Origin: CBDUEF01 sp018063485
GTDB lineage: Bacteria; Pseudomonadota; Alphaproteobacteria; Rhodobacterales; Rhodobacteraceae
Reading direction: 5' to 3'
Assembly (NCBI GenBank): GCA_037045435.1
Contig: JBAOID010000031.1
Coordinates: 487,786 to 551,785, forward strand
Length of the DNA stretch: 64,000 nucleotides
The notes under the pieces are model-generated. The model saw only the letters and a list, made by a program, of their open reading frames with translations, searched no databases and was not told where the DNA came from. A program made the position numbers and the translations under genes. Shown piece after piece: positions 52,200 to 61,417 of the stretch (positions are counted from its first letter, which is position 1; each line of letters begins with the position of its first letter).

Positions 52200-53546
52200 A
52201 TGTTCGACAAAATCCTGATCGCCAACCGGGGCGAGATCGCCCTTCGCGTGATCCGCGCCTGCCGCGAGATGGGCATCAAATCGGTCGCGGTGCATTCCAC
52301 CGCTGATTCTGATGCCATGCATGTGCGCATGGCCGACGAATCCGTCTGCATTGGCCCCGCCTCATCGACCGACAGCTACCTGTCCAAGGCCGCGATCATT
52401 TCGGCCTGTGAGATCACCGGCGCGCAAGCGGTGCATCCGGGCTATGGCTTTTTGTCGGAAAATGCCGCCTTTGCCCAGGCGCTTGCCGATCACGGCATCA
52501 CCTTTATCGGGCCAACTGCGGAACATATCCGCATCATGGGCGACAAGATCACCGCCAAGGAAACCGCAAAGGCGCTGGGAATTCCGGTGGTGCCCGGCTC
52601 CGAAGGCGGCGTGTCTGATTTTGAGTCGGCCATCGGCGTGGCCGAAGGCATCGGCTTTCCGGTGATCATCAAGGCCACCGCTGGCGGCGGCGGGCGCGGC
52701 ATGAAAGTGGCGCAAAATGCGGCCGAATTGGAAATCGCCTTCCGCACGGCGCGTTCCGAAGCCAAGGCCGCCTTTGGCAATGACGAAGTTTATATCGAGA
52801 AATACCTGCAAAAGCCGCGCCATATCGAAATTCAGGTGTTCGGTGATGGCAAGGGCCGCGCGGTGCATCTGGGGGAGCGCGATTGCTCGCTTCAACGCCG
52901 CCATCAAAAGGTGTTCGAAGAGGCCCCCGGCCCCTGCATCACCCCAACCCTGCGCGCCAAAATCGGCAAGGTTTGCGCCGATGCCATGGCCTCGATCAAC
53001 TATATCGGTGCCGGCACCATCGAGTTCCTCTATGAGGATGGCGAGTTCTTTTTCATCGAGATGAACACCCGTTTGCAGGTTGAACACCCGGTTACCGAGG
53101 CAATTTTCGGGGTGGACCTCGTACGCGAACAGATCCGGGTTGCTGCCGGGCTGGAGATGTCCTTCGGTCAGGATGAACTGGAAATCAACGGCCATGCCAT
53201 CGAGGTACGGATCAATGCCGAGAAACTGCCGAATTTCACTCCCTGCCCCGGCAAGGTGCGGATGTTCCATGCGCCCGGCGGATATGGTGTGCGGGTGGAT
53301 TCGGCGCTTTATTCCGGTTATTCGATCCCACCCTATTATGACAGCCTGATCGGCAAGCTGATCGTGCATGGCCGTGATCGCCCCGAAGCATTGGCCCGCC
53401 TGCGCCGCGCCTTGGGCGAATTGATCATTGACGGCATCGACACCACCGTGCCGCTGTTTGATGCGCTTTTGGCCGAGCCCGATATCCAACACGGTGAATA
53501 TAACATTCATTGGCTGGAAAAATGGCTCGCTGCACAATTCGCTTAG
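52200..53546 (+). CDS. accC: Biotin carboxylase subunit of acetyl-CoA carboxylase
   Basis: 448 residues, the same length as in E. coli (449). It opens MFDKILIANRGEIALRVIRA; the ATP-grasp glycine loop is KATAGGGGRGMKVAQ, followed by KYLQKPRHIEIQVFGDGKG, GERDCSLQRRHQKVFEEAP, and FFIEMNTRLQVEHPVTEAIF. It carboxylates the biotin on AccB for malonyl-CoA synthesis. A terminator hairpin follows. Confidence 0.97.
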   Translation: MFDKILIANRGEIALRVIRACREMGIKSVAVHSTADSDAMHVRMADESVCIGPASSTDSYLSKAAIISACEITGAQAVHPGYGFLSENAAFAQALADHGITFIGPTAEHIRIMGDKITAKETAKALGIPVVPGSEGGVSDFESAIGVAEGIGFPVIIKATAGGGGRGMKVAQNAAELEIAFRTARSEAKAAFGNDEVYIEKYLQKPRHIEIQVFGDGKGRAVHLGERDCSLQRRHQKVFEEAPGPCITPTLRAKIGKVCADAMASINYIGAGTIEFLYEDGEFFFIEMNTRLQVEHPVTEAIFGVDLVREQIRVAAGLEMSFGQDELEINGHAIEVRINAEKLPNFTPCPGKVRMFHAPGGYGVRVDSALYSGYSIPPYYDSLIGKLIVHGRDRPEALARLRRALGELIIDGIDTTVPLFDALLAEPDIQHGEYNIHWLEKWLAAQFA

Positions 53547-53552
53547 GGTTTC

Positions 53553-53580
53553 GGGGCGGGTCGCCAGACACCGCCCCTTT
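53553..53580 (+). terminator. Terminator after accBC
   Basis: GGGGCGG (53553-53559) and CCGCCCC (53571-53577) pair around an 11-base loop, followed by TTTT. It occupies the whole gap before aat and leaves that gene without an obvious ribosome site. Confidence 0.75.
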
Positions 53581-53585
53581 TCGAT

Positions 53586-54296
53586 ATGACAGATGCACTC
53601 ACCCCGGAAATCTTGCTGCGCGCCTATGCCATGGGCATCTTTCCTATGGCCGAAAGTCACACTGATCCAACAATCCATTGGATCGACCCACGCAAACGCG
53701 GCATCTTCCCCTTGGATAAATTCCACATTTCGCGGAGTCTTTCCCGCCATATTAGGCGGTCGAATTGGACTATTCGAACAAATACCAACTTTTGCGGTGT
53801 AGTTCAGGGATGCGCAGATCGCCCGGAAACCTGGATCAACCCCGAGATTTTCCGCCTCTATGGCGATCTTCACGATCTGGGTTTCGCCCATAGCCTTGAG
53901 GTGTGGGAAGGTGAAAACCTGATCGGCGGCGTTTACGGCGTGGCCATCGGGGCGGCATTTTTTGGGGAAAGCATGTTTTCGCGCCGCACCAATGCTTCAA
54001 AAATCGCGCTCGCCTATCTGATCCATCGGCTGAATGCAGGCGGTTTCACGCTGTTTGATACGCAATTTCTGACGCCACATCTGGCTTCACTCGGGGCGAT
54101 GGAAATCTCGCGCGCCGAATATCAGCGCAGGTTGGGAAAGGCCCTCGCCGCCACAGCCAGTTTTGCCCCGGAAGGCTATTGCGCCGTCCCGTCATCGGTG
54201 GCCGCCGGATCGGCATTCGGATCTACGGCAGGGTCTTCGACCACTTCGGGCAATTCCAGATCCGGCACATCACAGCGCAGCACCCAGACATCATAG
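53586..54296 (+). CDS. aat: Leucyl/phenylalanyl-tRNA--protein transferase
   Basis: 236 residues. It adds Leu or Phe to N-terminal Arg/Lys of proteins, marking them for ClpAP through the N-end rule. Signatures: LLRAYAMGIFPMAES, HWIDPRKRGIFPLD, GVYGVAIGAAFFGESMFSRR and FDTQFLTPHLASLGAMEISR. The conserved part ends near residue 200. The last 40 residues are Ser/Thr/Gly-rich and are read antisense to the 3' end of the DUF2155 gene, an overlap of 121 bases. No clear Shine-Dalgarno sequence. Confidence 0.93.
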   Translation: MTDALTPEILLRAYAMGIFPMAESHTDPTIHWIDPRKRGIFPLDKFHISRSLSRHIRRSNWTIRTNTNFCGVVQGCADRPETWINPEIFRLYGDLHDLGFAHSLEVWEGENLIGGVYGVAIGAAFFGESMFSRRTNASKIALAYLIHRLNAGGFTLFDTQFLTPHLASLGAMEISRAEYQRRLGKALAATASFAPEGYCAVPSSVAAGSAFGSTAGSSTTSGNSRSGTSQRSTQTS

Positions 54297-54613
54297 CGCG
54301 GATGGTCCATCGCCGATAGCGCCGGGCTGGAGGCAATCATCCAGCCGTCAAACACCGGCGCTTCGGCGTTTTGCTCGATAACCGTGAGATGGGCAAAGGC
54401 TTCGGCGGTGGGGTTGTCAGAATAATACCGGCATTCATCAACACGCACTTCAATGCGGCCAAAATTCTGGCTCTGACCATCGGCAAGCACCATGTCCGAG
54501 ACCTGCCCGGACAATTTGTCCAACAGCCGCAACTTGGCTCCGCCCGCCTTGGACACCTCTTGCGCGGCGGCAGGTTGCGCCAGCAAAAGCACCGCAAGCG
54601 CCAGCCGTTTCAC
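54176..54613 (-). CDS. DUF2155 secreted protein
   Basis: 145 residues with signal peptide MKRLALAVLLLAQPAAA. The DUF2155 core is KLRLLDKLSGQVSDMVLADG through GWMIASSPALSAMDHPRYDV to DVWVLRCDVP. The tail is acidic and Pro-rich. The family is confined largely to alphaproteobacteria and sits by mlaD and NDUFA12 genes; function unknown, probably periplasmic. Start overlaps the mlaD stop (ATGA). The 3' end overlaps aat on the other strand. Confidence 0.9.
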   Translation of the reverse strand: MKRLALAVLLLAQPAAAQEVSKAGGAKLRLLDKLSGQVSDMVLADGQSQNFGRIEVRVDECRYYSDNPTAEAFAHLTVIEQNAEAPVFDGWMIASSPALSAMDHPRYDVWVLRCDVPDLELPEVVEDPAVDPNADPAATDDGTAQ

Positions 54614-55086
54614 GGGGTTGCCCCTGCATCGCTGCTGACCGGATCCACTTTGTTTCCGACGAATTTCATCAAGAGAGTGATCAGGCTGACAGCGCCTTGC
54701 GTATCCTCAATCTCATCGCCGGGCGCCAGATTGTCGGGCGATCCCCCGGGAACCAGTTCCACGAAATTCCCACCCAAAAGCCCTTCGGACGAAATCAGGA
54801 TTGCCGAATCCGTCGGCAGAAGCACGCTTTTGTCCAGATCGACCCGCGCATCCGCCATATAGGTGGTCGGGTTCAGGCTCAGGCCGGTGATGGTTCCCAC
54901 CTTTACCCCGGCAAGCCGCACATCAGATCCAACCGTGATGCCTTCAACCGAACGGAAGCTCGCCTTCAAAGCATAGGTCGATGCGTTAGAGCCAAAGCCC
55001 GTCGAATTGGCCGCATAGGCCAGAAATCCCACGGCCACCGCCAGAACCACCGCTCCGGCCAGAACTTCTGCGCGATTCTCGGCCAT
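54610..55086 (-). CDS. mlaD: MlaD/MCE-domain protein
   Basis: 158 residues: N-terminal membrane anchor EVLAGAVVLAVAVGFLAYAA, then an MCE domain (SFRSVEGITVGSDVRLAGVK, VGTITGLSLNPTTYMADARV, LISSEGLLGGNFVELVPGGS). MlaD forms the periplasmic ring of the Mla phospholipid shuttle. The ATG at 55086 overlaps the preceding stop (TAATG); longer upstream frames are within the NDUFA12 gene. MlaE/MlaF are not in the window. Confidence 0.92.
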   Translation of the reverse strand: MAENRAEVLAGAVVLAVAVGFLAYAANSTGFGSNASTYALKASFRSVEGITVGSDVRLAGVKVGTITGLSLNPTTYMADARVDLDKSVLLPTDSAILISSEGLLGGNFVELVPGGSPDNLAPGDEIEDTQGAVSLITLLMKFVGNKVDPVSSDAGATP

Positions 55087-55460
55087 TATTCGGGCTGCCA
55101 TGCCTCGTAGTCGCGCCGAACCAGCGGTTGGGTGCGTCGGATCGAGCCGGCAGGTGCATAAGCGGCCACAGTGCCGGTCTGGTTTTCCAGGTGCGGCAAT
55201 TCCCACGCCTTATGCGCAAGCGGTGCCTTGGTCGGAGGTTGGTCCCAGGTGAAATGCAGCCAGCCGTGCCAATCGGGTGCGATCTTGCTGGCCTCGATCT
55301 CACCCTTGTAGATCACCCAGCGACGCTTGGCGTCGGCGGTTTGATAATAGATGTTTCCCAACGCATCCTCGCCCACCTTGATGCCCTTGCGCGAGGTGTA
55401 AAGCTGGGTTCCAAGGGTTTGGCGGTTCCACCATGTGAACAAACGCTTGAGGAAATTCAT
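55086..55460 (-). CDS. NADH dehydrogenase accessory subunit, NDUFA12/B17.2 family
   Basis: 124 residues. FLKRLFTWWNRQTLGTQLYT, VGEDALGNIYYQTADAKRRW, VIYKGEIEASKIAPDWHGWL and HFTWDQPPTKAPLAHKAWEL are hallmarks of this complex I accessory protein, retained from alphaproteobacteria in mitochondria. It heads the coupled set NDUFA12-mlaD-DUF2155. Confidence 0.94.
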   Translation of the reverse strand: MNFLKRLFTWWNRQTLGTQLYTSRKGIKVGEDALGNIYYQTADAKRRWVIYKGEIEASKIAPDWHGWLHFTWDQPPTKAPLAHKAWELPHLENQTGTVAAYAPAGSIRRTQPLVRRDYEAWQPE

Positions 55461-55539
55461 TGGGATCTCCGGCTGAAGTTGCCTTGATATGGCGGATTGG
55501 CGGACAAAGGTCTAGGGGGAATGGCCGCGGATGACAAAC

Positions 55540-55557
55540 GGCGGGCCATTGCCCGCC
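55540..55557 (-). terminator. Terminator after clpX
   Basis: GGCGGGC (55540-55546) and GCCCGCC (55551-55557) form a 7-base-pair stem with loop CATT, 14 bases beyond the clpX stop on the minus strand, followed there by GTTTGTC. The T-run is short. Confidence 0.6.
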
Positions 55558-55571
55558 GCTTTGGCAGCGCC

Positions 55572-56837
55572 TTAGCCGGCGCTGGCCTTTTCTTTCTTTT
55601 TCGGCTCGGCATGAACTTGCAACGGCTGCGCGCCCTTATTGACTGATTCCTCGTTCACCACCACCTCAGCCACATCATCCATGCCGGGCAATTCGAACAT
55701 GGTATCAAGCAAGATATCCTCCATGATCGAGCGCAAGCCCCGCGCACCGGTCTTGCGGTTGATTGCCCGCTTGGCAATCGCGACCAGCGCATCGGGAGTG
55801 AATGTCAGCTTGGTGCCCTCGATCTCGAACAGGCGCTGATACTGCTTCACCAGAGCGTTTTTCGGCTCGGTCAGGATGGTCACCAGGGCCGGTTCGTCCA
55901 GATCGGTCAGCGTCGCGATAACGGGCAAACGGCCGACAAACTCCGGGATCAGACCGAATTTCAGCAGATCTTCGGGTTCAAGCTCCTTGAACAACTCGCC
56001 CGCGCCCCGCTCTTCTGGCCCTTTGACCGCCGCGCCAAAGCCGATAGCTGAGCCCTTGCCGCGCTGTGCGATGATCTTCTCAAGCCCTGCAAAAGCGCCG
56101 CCGCAGATGAACAGGATGTTCGTGGTATCCACCTGCAGGAATTCCTGCTGTGGATGCTTGCGCCCGCCCTGTGGCGGCACCGATGCAATGGTGCCTTCCA
56201 TGATCTTCAACAAAGCCTGCTGCACACCTTCGCCCGAGACATCGCGGGTGATCGAGGGGTTGTCAGACTTGCGGGTGATCTTGTCGACCTCGTCGATATA
56301 GACGATCCCGCGCTGCGCCCGCTCGACGTTGTATTCCGATGCCTGCAACAGCTTGAGGATGATGTTTTCCACATCCTCGCCGACATAGCCGGCTTCGGTC
56401 AGCGTGGTGGCATCGGCCATGGTGAAGGGCACATCCAGAATGCGGGCCAGCGTTTGCGCCAGCAGGGTCTTGCCGCAGCCGGTGGGGCCAATCAGCAGGA
56501 TGTTGGATTTCGACAGCTCGATATCGGTCTTGGTCGAATGGTTGAGCCGCTTGTAATGGTTGTGAACCGCGACGGAAAGCACGCGCTTGGCGTGTTCCTG
56601 CCCGATCACATAATCATCCAACACCTTGCAGATATCGCGAGGAATGGGAACGCCGTCGGTGGATTTCAGCCCGCTTGCCTTGGTTTCCTCGCGGATGATG
56701 TCCATGCACAGCTCGACACATTCGTCGCAGATGAACACCGTCGGACCTGCAATCAGCTTGCGCACCTCGTGCTGGCTTTTGCCGCAAAACGAACAGTAAA
56801 GCGTGTTCTTGCTATCGCTGCCGGAATTATTGGCCAT
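55572..56837 (-). CDS. clpX: ATP-dependent Clp protease ATP-binding subunit ClpX
   Basis: 421 residues. The N-terminal zinc domain is LYCSFCGKSQHEV...CDECVELC. AAA+ motifs: Walker A LLIGPTGCGKTLLAQ near residue 115, Walker B GIVYIDEVDKIT near 180, pore loop in the following region (ISGEGVQQALLKI-like), sensor 2 GARGLRSIMEDILL near 365. It unfolds tagged substrates and feeds them to ClpP. It lies 106 bases downstream of clpP on the same strand. Confidence 0.97.
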   Translation of the reverse strand: MANNSGSDSKNTLYCSFCGKSQHEVRKLIAGPTVFICDECVELCMDIIREETKASGLKSTDGVPIPRDICKVLDDYVIGQEHAKRVLSVAVHNHYKRLNHSTKTDIELSKSNILLIGPTGCGKTLLAQTLARILDVPFTMADATTLTEAGYVGEDVENIILKLLQASEYNVERAQRGIVYIDEVDKITRKSDNPSITRDVSGEGVQQALLKIMEGTIASVPPQGGRKHPQQEFLQVDTTNILFICGGAFAGLEKIIAQRGKGSAIGFGAAVKGPEERGAGELFKELEPEDLLKFGLIPEFVGRLPVIATLTDLDEPALVTILTEPKNALVKQYQRLFEIEGTKLTFTPDALVAIAKRAINRKTGARGLRSIMEDILLDTMFELPGMDDVAEVVVNEESVNKGAQPLQVHAEPKKKEKASAG

Positions 56838-56914
56838 GGGTATCCTCTGCCCTGCGCCCTCACGGGCCTTGAGGGAAGTCTAAGCCAAGGGCCAAGCCTC
56901 CACAATGTCAAATC

Positions 56915-56936
56915 GCCCCCCACCATGGCAGGGGGC
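56915..56936 (-). terminator. Hairpin between clpP and clpX
   Basis: GCCCCC (56915-56920) and GGGGGC (56931-56936) pair with a 10-base spacer, just beyond the clpP stop on the minus strand. Weak T-content after it suggests partial termination, leaving some read-through into clpX. Confidence 0.5.
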
Positions 56937-56943
56937 AAATGGC

Positions 56944-57576
56944 TTATTTCGACTCGTCGTCCGCCTTGCCGCGGCTTTCCAGAATCTCGTCAATCAGGCC
57001 CCAGGCCTTGGCGTCTTCGGCAGACATGAAATTGTCACGCTCCAGCGCCGCCTCAACGGTTTCGTATTCATTGCCAGTGTGTTTGACATAGATCTCGTTC
57101 AACCGGCGCTTCAGCTTTTCGGTTTCACGGGCGTGGATCATGATATCCGTAGCCTGCCCCTGATAGCCGCCCGAGGGCTGGTGAACCATCACGCGCGAAT
57201 TCGGCAGCGAAAAGCGCATCCCCTTTTCACCCGCCGTCAGCAGCAGCGACCCCATCGAGGCCGCCTGCCCGATCACCAATGTCGAAACCTTGGGGCGGAT
57301 ATATTGCATCGTGTCATAGATCGACAGGCCCGCCGTCACCACGCCACCGGGGCTGTTGATATACATCGAGATTTCTTTTGACGGATTCTCGAACTCAAGA
57401 AACAGCAATTGCGCGCAGATCAGGCTGGACATGCCGTCATGCACCGGGCCGCCCAGAAAAATGATGCGTTCTTTCAGCATACGGCTGAAAATGTCATAGG
57501 CCCGTTCGCCCCGGCTGGTTTGTTCAACCACCATAGGGACCAGGGTGTTCATGTAGTGGTCAACTGGATCGCGCAT
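56944..57576 (-). CDS. clpP: ATP-dependent Clp protease proteolytic subunit
   Basis: 210 residues. Catalytic Ser in VIGQAASMGSLLLTAG near residue 105, His in MVHQPSGGYQGQA near 131, Asp in the helix-strand following KHTGNEYETVEAALERDNFM. It opens with a short propeptide-like stretch MRDPVDHYMNTLVPMVVEQT. Serine protease forming the double heptamer with ClpX. Confidence 0.97.
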   Translation of the reverse strand: MRDPVDHYMNTLVPMVVEQTSRGERAYDIFSRMLKERIIFLGGPVHDGMSSLICAQLLFLEFENPSKEISMYINSPGGVVTAGLSIYDTMQYIRPKVSTLVIGQAASMGSLLLTAGEKGMRFSLPNSRVMVHQPSGGYQGQATDIMIHARETEKLKRRLNEIYVKHTGNEYETVEAALERDNFMSAEDAKAWGLIDEILESRGKADDESK

Positions 57577-57673
57577 TGAAAACCTGCCTCTTGCGGTTAG
57601 TCAGCATTATCGCCGGATACATTTCCAAAGTCTTAGTGTCGCGCGCCGGGGGCTGCAAGGGTGGCTGGCAATT

Positions 57674-58285
57674 TCACCGCCGCCCAAACACCCGCCGCGC
57701 CAACATCACCCGCGACAATGCGGTAACAAAACACAAGGCCCCAAAGACCGGGGCCAGCAGATTGAACGCTCCGGGCCATATGCACAAAGCCACAAAAAAC
57801 CCGATGGTTTCGGTGCCTTCCAGCAATCCTGCGGTGAAATACAGTGATTTCTCGCCCCGCGCTGCGGTTTGCAATCCGTGCTTTTGCGCCAAGACTGCAT
57901 AGCCCAGAAAGCTCGCCCCATTGACATAAAAGCTGCACAAAAGAAATGCCGCTGCCGGGGCGTTGGCTGGATCACGCAAGGCAAATGCCAGAGGAATCGC
58001 ACCGTAAAACAAAAAATCGGCGGTAATATCCAGATATCCGCCGAAATCGGTCTTCCGGGTCGCTCGCGCGATGGCCCCGTCCAGCCCGTCAGCCAGCCTC
58101 GACACCAAAACCAACACCAGCGCCAACCCGCCCGGCCAACCCCGTGCCAATACCAGCGCCGCCGCCAGCCCAAATCCAAGCCCGATCAGCGTGACCGCAT
58201 CTGCGCGCCACCCCCGCGCCGCCAGCCATTGCCCGGCACGGTTCAAAGGTGCATCAATGATCTGGCGCATCATCCCGTCCAGCAT
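57674..58285 (-). CDS. CDP-alcohol phosphatidyltransferase family membrane protein
   Basis: 203 residues with about five or six membrane helices. The catalytic motif D-x2-DG-x2-AR-x8-G-x3-D-x3-D is complete: LADGLDGAIARATRKTDFGG followed by YLDITAD near residues 66-92. These enzymes transfer a phosphatidyl group from CDP-diacylglycerol to an alcohol. The remaining sequence does not identify the alcohol. Start is ATG at 58285; upstream frame sequence is not homologous. Monocistronic. Confidence 0.85.
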   Translation of the reverse strand: MLDGMMRQIIDAPLNRAGQWLAARGWRADAVTLIGLGFGLAAALVLARGWPGGLALVLVLVSRLADGLDGAIARATRKTDFGGYLDITADFLFYGAIPLAFALRDPANAPAAAFLLCSFYVNGASFLGYAVLAQKHGLQTAARGEKSLYFTAGLLEGTETIGFFVALCIWPGAFNLLAPVFGALCFVTALSRVMLARRVFGRR

Positions 58286-58454
58286 GGCAGCCTCTTTCTT
58301 TTGCCCGAAAGGGGCGCATAAACAGGCTTCAAGGGCAAGCCAAAAGCCGCACCACGCTCCGGTCACATTCGCGTGGGGGGCGGCCCTATTGCTTGCGCTG
58401 CCCCAAAAGCACAACCTATGCCTCAAGGCCAAGCCACGCCCGGAGGGAAACCAG

Positions 58455-59666
58455 ATGAACAGACGCGACTTTGGCCTGCTTGCCGCCAGTCTTGGCCTGA
58501 CGGGCCTGCTGCCCCGCCTCGCCCTTGCCGCAGATTGGCAGGCGATCCTTGATGAGGCCAAAGGTCAAACCGTCTACTGGCACGCCTGGGGCGGAGATCC
58601 CAAGATCAACGCCTTCATCGCCTGGATCGGCGAACAGGCCAAAGCGCGTCATGGCGTCACGCTCGAACATGTCAAACTTGCCTCCACCTCAGACGCCGTG
58701 GCGCGGGTCGTGGCCGAACAAGCGGCAGGGCAAGGCAGTGGCGGCGCGGTCGATCTGATCTGGATCAACGGTGAGAATTTTGCCGCGATGAAAACGGCAG
58801 GGCTTTTGATGGGACCATTTGCCAAGGCCTTGCCCAATTGGAGCCTGGTGGATGTGGCGGGAAAACCGGCTGTTGCAACCGATTTCACCCTGCCCACCGA
58901 GGGTTACGAATCCCCATGGGCCATGGCGCAACTGGTATTCGAACATGATACCGCCCACCTGCCGAAACCGCCCAAAACCCTCGCATTGCTCAAGGATTGG
59001 ATTCTTGCCAATCCCGGCCGCTTTACCTACCCACAGCCGCCTGATTATCTGGGCAGCACTTTCCTGAAGCAGGTTCTCAACGGCGTAATGACCGATCCCT
59101 TGCGCCTGCAAAACCCGCTTGATGACTCAAGCTATGCCAGTGAAATCGCCCCACTCTGGGCTTTTCTCGACACAATCCACCCCGCCCTGTGGCGCGCCGC
59201 CAAGGCCTTTCCGGCCAACGAACCGGCCTTGGGCCAACTCCTGGCCGATGGCGAAACCGACATCTCGTTTGCCTTCAACCCCGGTCGCGCCAGCGCCGAG
59301 ATCGCAGCGGGCAATCTTGCCGATACAGTCCGCACTTTTGTCCTGGAGGGCGGCACCATCGGCAACGCCTCCTTTGTGGCGATCCCCTTCAACGCGGCGC
59401 ATCAGGCCGGGGCGCAGGTAGTGGCCAACCTGATCCTTGATCCACAGGTGCAGGCGCGCGCGCAAGACCCAGGCATTTTGGGCTTTCAAACGGTGCTGAA
59501 CATCCCGGCCCTGCCCGCCGAGGACAAAGCCCGCTTCGATGCCCTATCCCTTGGCGTGGCCACGCTCTCGCCCGCCGATCTTGGCCCGGTGCTGCTGGAG
59601 CCCCATGCCAGTTGGATGACCCGTATCGCCGCCGATTGGGTGACGCGCTATGGGGTTGCCCCTTGA
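58455..59666 (+). CDS. ABC importer substrate-binding protein, YnjB-like
   Basis: 403 residues. Signal region MNRRDFGLLAASLGLTGLLP has a twin-arginine motif (RRDFG). The mature part opens AKGQTVYWHAWGGDPKINAF, then VDLIWINGENFAAMKTAGLL and LPTEGYESPWAMAQL, typical of the YnjB family. The E. coli ynjBCD transporter ligand is not settled. GGAGGGAAA precedes the ATG. The stop overlaps the permease start. Confidence 0.88.
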   Translation: MNRRDFGLLAASLGLTGLLPRLALAADWQAILDEAKGQTVYWHAWGGDPKINAFIAWIGEQAKARHGVTLEHVKLASTSDAVARVVAEQAAGQGSGGAVDLIWINGENFAAMKTAGLLMGPFAKALPNWSLVDVAGKPAVATDFTLPTEGYESPWAMAQLVFEHDTAHLPKPPKTLALLKDWILANPGRFTYPQPPDYLGSTFLKQVLNGVMTDPLRLQNPLDDSSYASEIAPLWAFLDTIHPALWRAAKAFPANEPALGQLLADGETDISFAFNPGRASAEIAAGNLADTVRTFVLEGGTIGNASFVAIPFNAAHQAGAQVVANLILDPQVQARAQDPGILGFQTVLNIPALPAEDKARFDALSLGVATLSPADLGPVLLEPHASWMTRIAADWVTRYGVAP

Positions 59667-61417
59667 TCGAAGGCCGAAAGGCCGAAATCACCGCAGCACC
59701 ACTTTCGGTGCAGCGGCCCCGATATGGGAGGTTGCGGCTGATACCGCTGCTTACCCTGGCGCTGCTGTCGCTACCGGTTCTGGCGGGCCTTGCCGGCACT
59801 CTGGCCCCCGCCTTCGGGCTTTCGGGGCTGTCACTGCACCCGTCAGATCAATCCGCCTTTCAAAGCCTGTCACAATGGCCCGGCTTGTGGCGGGCCTCGG
59901 TGCTGTCCTTCACCACCGGTCTGGCCTCGACCCTGATTGCACTGCTGATCAGCCTTGGCCTGATTGCCAGCCTTTCGGGCGGGCGGCTGTTTTCCGTGAT
60001 GCGCCGCCTGCTCTCGCCTTTGCTCGCTGTGCCTCATGCCGCGGCGGCGCTTGGGCTGGCGTTTTTGATCGCGCCTTCGGGTTGGCTTGCCCGGATCTTC
60101 TCGCCCTGGGCCACGGGTTGGGGCCAACCGCCTGATCTCTTGATCCTGAATGACCCCTGGGGCATCAGCCTGACGCTGGGGCTGGTGGCAAAGGAAGTGC
60201 CGTTCCTTTTGCTGATGGCCCTTGCCGCGCTGCCGCAAACCGCTGCCGCCACCCGCGCCACATTGGCGGCATCGCTGGGTTATGGCCGGGTGATGGGCTT
60301 TGCCCTGACCACCCTGCCCGATCTTTACCGCCAGTTGCGCTTGCCGCTATACGCGGTGCTGGCCTATGCAATGACAGCGGTAGAGATGGCGATGATCCTT
60401 GGCCCCTCGCTGCCGCCTACCCTGTCGGTGCAGATCACCAATTGGATGATGGACCCCAGCCTCGCCCAGCGCGGCACTGCCGCTGCCGCCGCCTTGCTGC
60501 AAATCGCGCTGGTGCTGGCGGGTCTTGCTATCCTGCGCCTGATCGAGATCGCCTGCGCCCGCGCCTTGCCACATCTGGCTTGCAACGGCTGGCGTGGACA
60601 GGCGCTGGATACCCCGGCAACCCGTTTTGCCGCCGGGCTTGGCGGCACCGTGGCGCTGTCCTTGCTGGCGGGTCTGTGCGGCCTTGCGCTGTGGTCTGTG
60701 GCCGGGCTTTGGAGCTTTCCAAACGCTCTGCCCGAAACCCTGACCCTTGGCACATGGCGGCTTGCCGGATCGGATCTGGCCAAGACCTTGACCGACACTC
60801 TTGTGATCGCAACCCTGTCCACCGCATTGGCCATGGCGCTGACATTGGGCTGTCTTGAGGCCGAGCAACGCTACCACCTCCAAATGGGCCGCCCGGCACA
60901 GATCATGCTTTATCTGCCGCTTCTGGTGCCGCAGATCGCCTTTCTGCCGGGGCTTCAGGTGCTGGCGCTGCATCTGGGAGCTGCGGGCAGTCTGGCCAGC
61001 GTTACCGCAACCCATCTGGTCTTTGTGCTGCCCTATGTGTTTTTGTCGCTGGCCACACCCTATCGCCGCTTTGATCCCCAGATCGCCCTGATCGGGGCCA
61101 GCCTTGGTGCCAGCGACACCCGCATCTTCTGGTGCCTGCGTCTGCCGATGCTGCTGGCCTCATTGCTGACGGCGAGCGCGGTGGGCATTGCAGTGTCGGT
61201 CGGCCAATACCTGCCCAGCCTGCTGATCGGCGGCGGACGGGTGGAAACCCTGACCACCGAAGCAGTGGCGCTGGTCTCCGGCGGCAACCGGCGCATCATC
61301 GGCGCTTATGGTCTTGCGCAAATGCTGCTGCCCGCCGCCGGATTCATGCTGGCGCTGGCGCTGCCAGCGGTGGTATTTCGCAACCGTCGCGGGCTGTTGC
61401 CCGAGGGGGAAAGATGA
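59663..61417 (+). CDS. ABC importer double permease, YnjC-like (TTG start)
   Basis: 584 residues, two permease domains in tandem with about 12 helices. EAA loops: TLAASLGYGRVMGFALTTLP near residue 200 and GASLGASDTRIFWCLRLPML near 476. The likely start is TTG at 59663, overlapping the TGA of the binding-protein gene (TTGA); no ATG or better GTG lies before the first helix at LIPLLTLALLSLPVLAGL, except a GTG at 59709. The stop overlaps the ATPase start by four bases. Confidence 0.85.
   Translation: MIEGRKAEITAAPLSVQRPRYGRLRLIPLLTLALLSLPVLAGLAGTLAPAFGLSGLSLHPSDQSAFQSLSQWPGLWRASVLSFTTGLASTLIALLISLGLIASLSGGRLFSVMRRLLSPLLAVPHAAAALGLAFLIAPSGWLARIFSPWATGWGQPPDLLILNDPWGISLTLGLVAKEVPFLLLMALAALPQTAAATRATLAASLGYGRVMGFALTTLPDLYRQLRLPLYAVLAYAMTAVEMAMILGPSLPPTLSVQITNWMMDPSLAQRGTAAAAALLQIALVLAGLAILRLIEIACARALPHLACNGWRGQALDTPATRFAAGLGGTVALSLLAGLCGLALWSVAGLWSFPNALPETLTLGTWRLAGSDLAKTLTDTLVIATLSTALAMALTLGCLEAEQRYHLQMGRPAQIMLYLPLLVPQIAFLPGLQVLALHLGAAGSLASVTATHLVFVLPYVFLSLATPYRRFDPQIALIGASLGASDTRIFWCLRLPMLLASLLTASAVGIAVSVGQYLPSLLIGGGRVETLTTEAVALVSGGNRRIIGAYGLAQMLLPAAGFMLALALPAVVFRNRRGLLPEGER

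Noticed and set aside
58286..58454. Thiamine riboswitch ahead of the YnjB-like gene
   Set aside because: No CTGAGA / ACCTGA-type TPP-box elements are present in the leader; the same is true of the region before the dihydropyrimidinase-importer operon.
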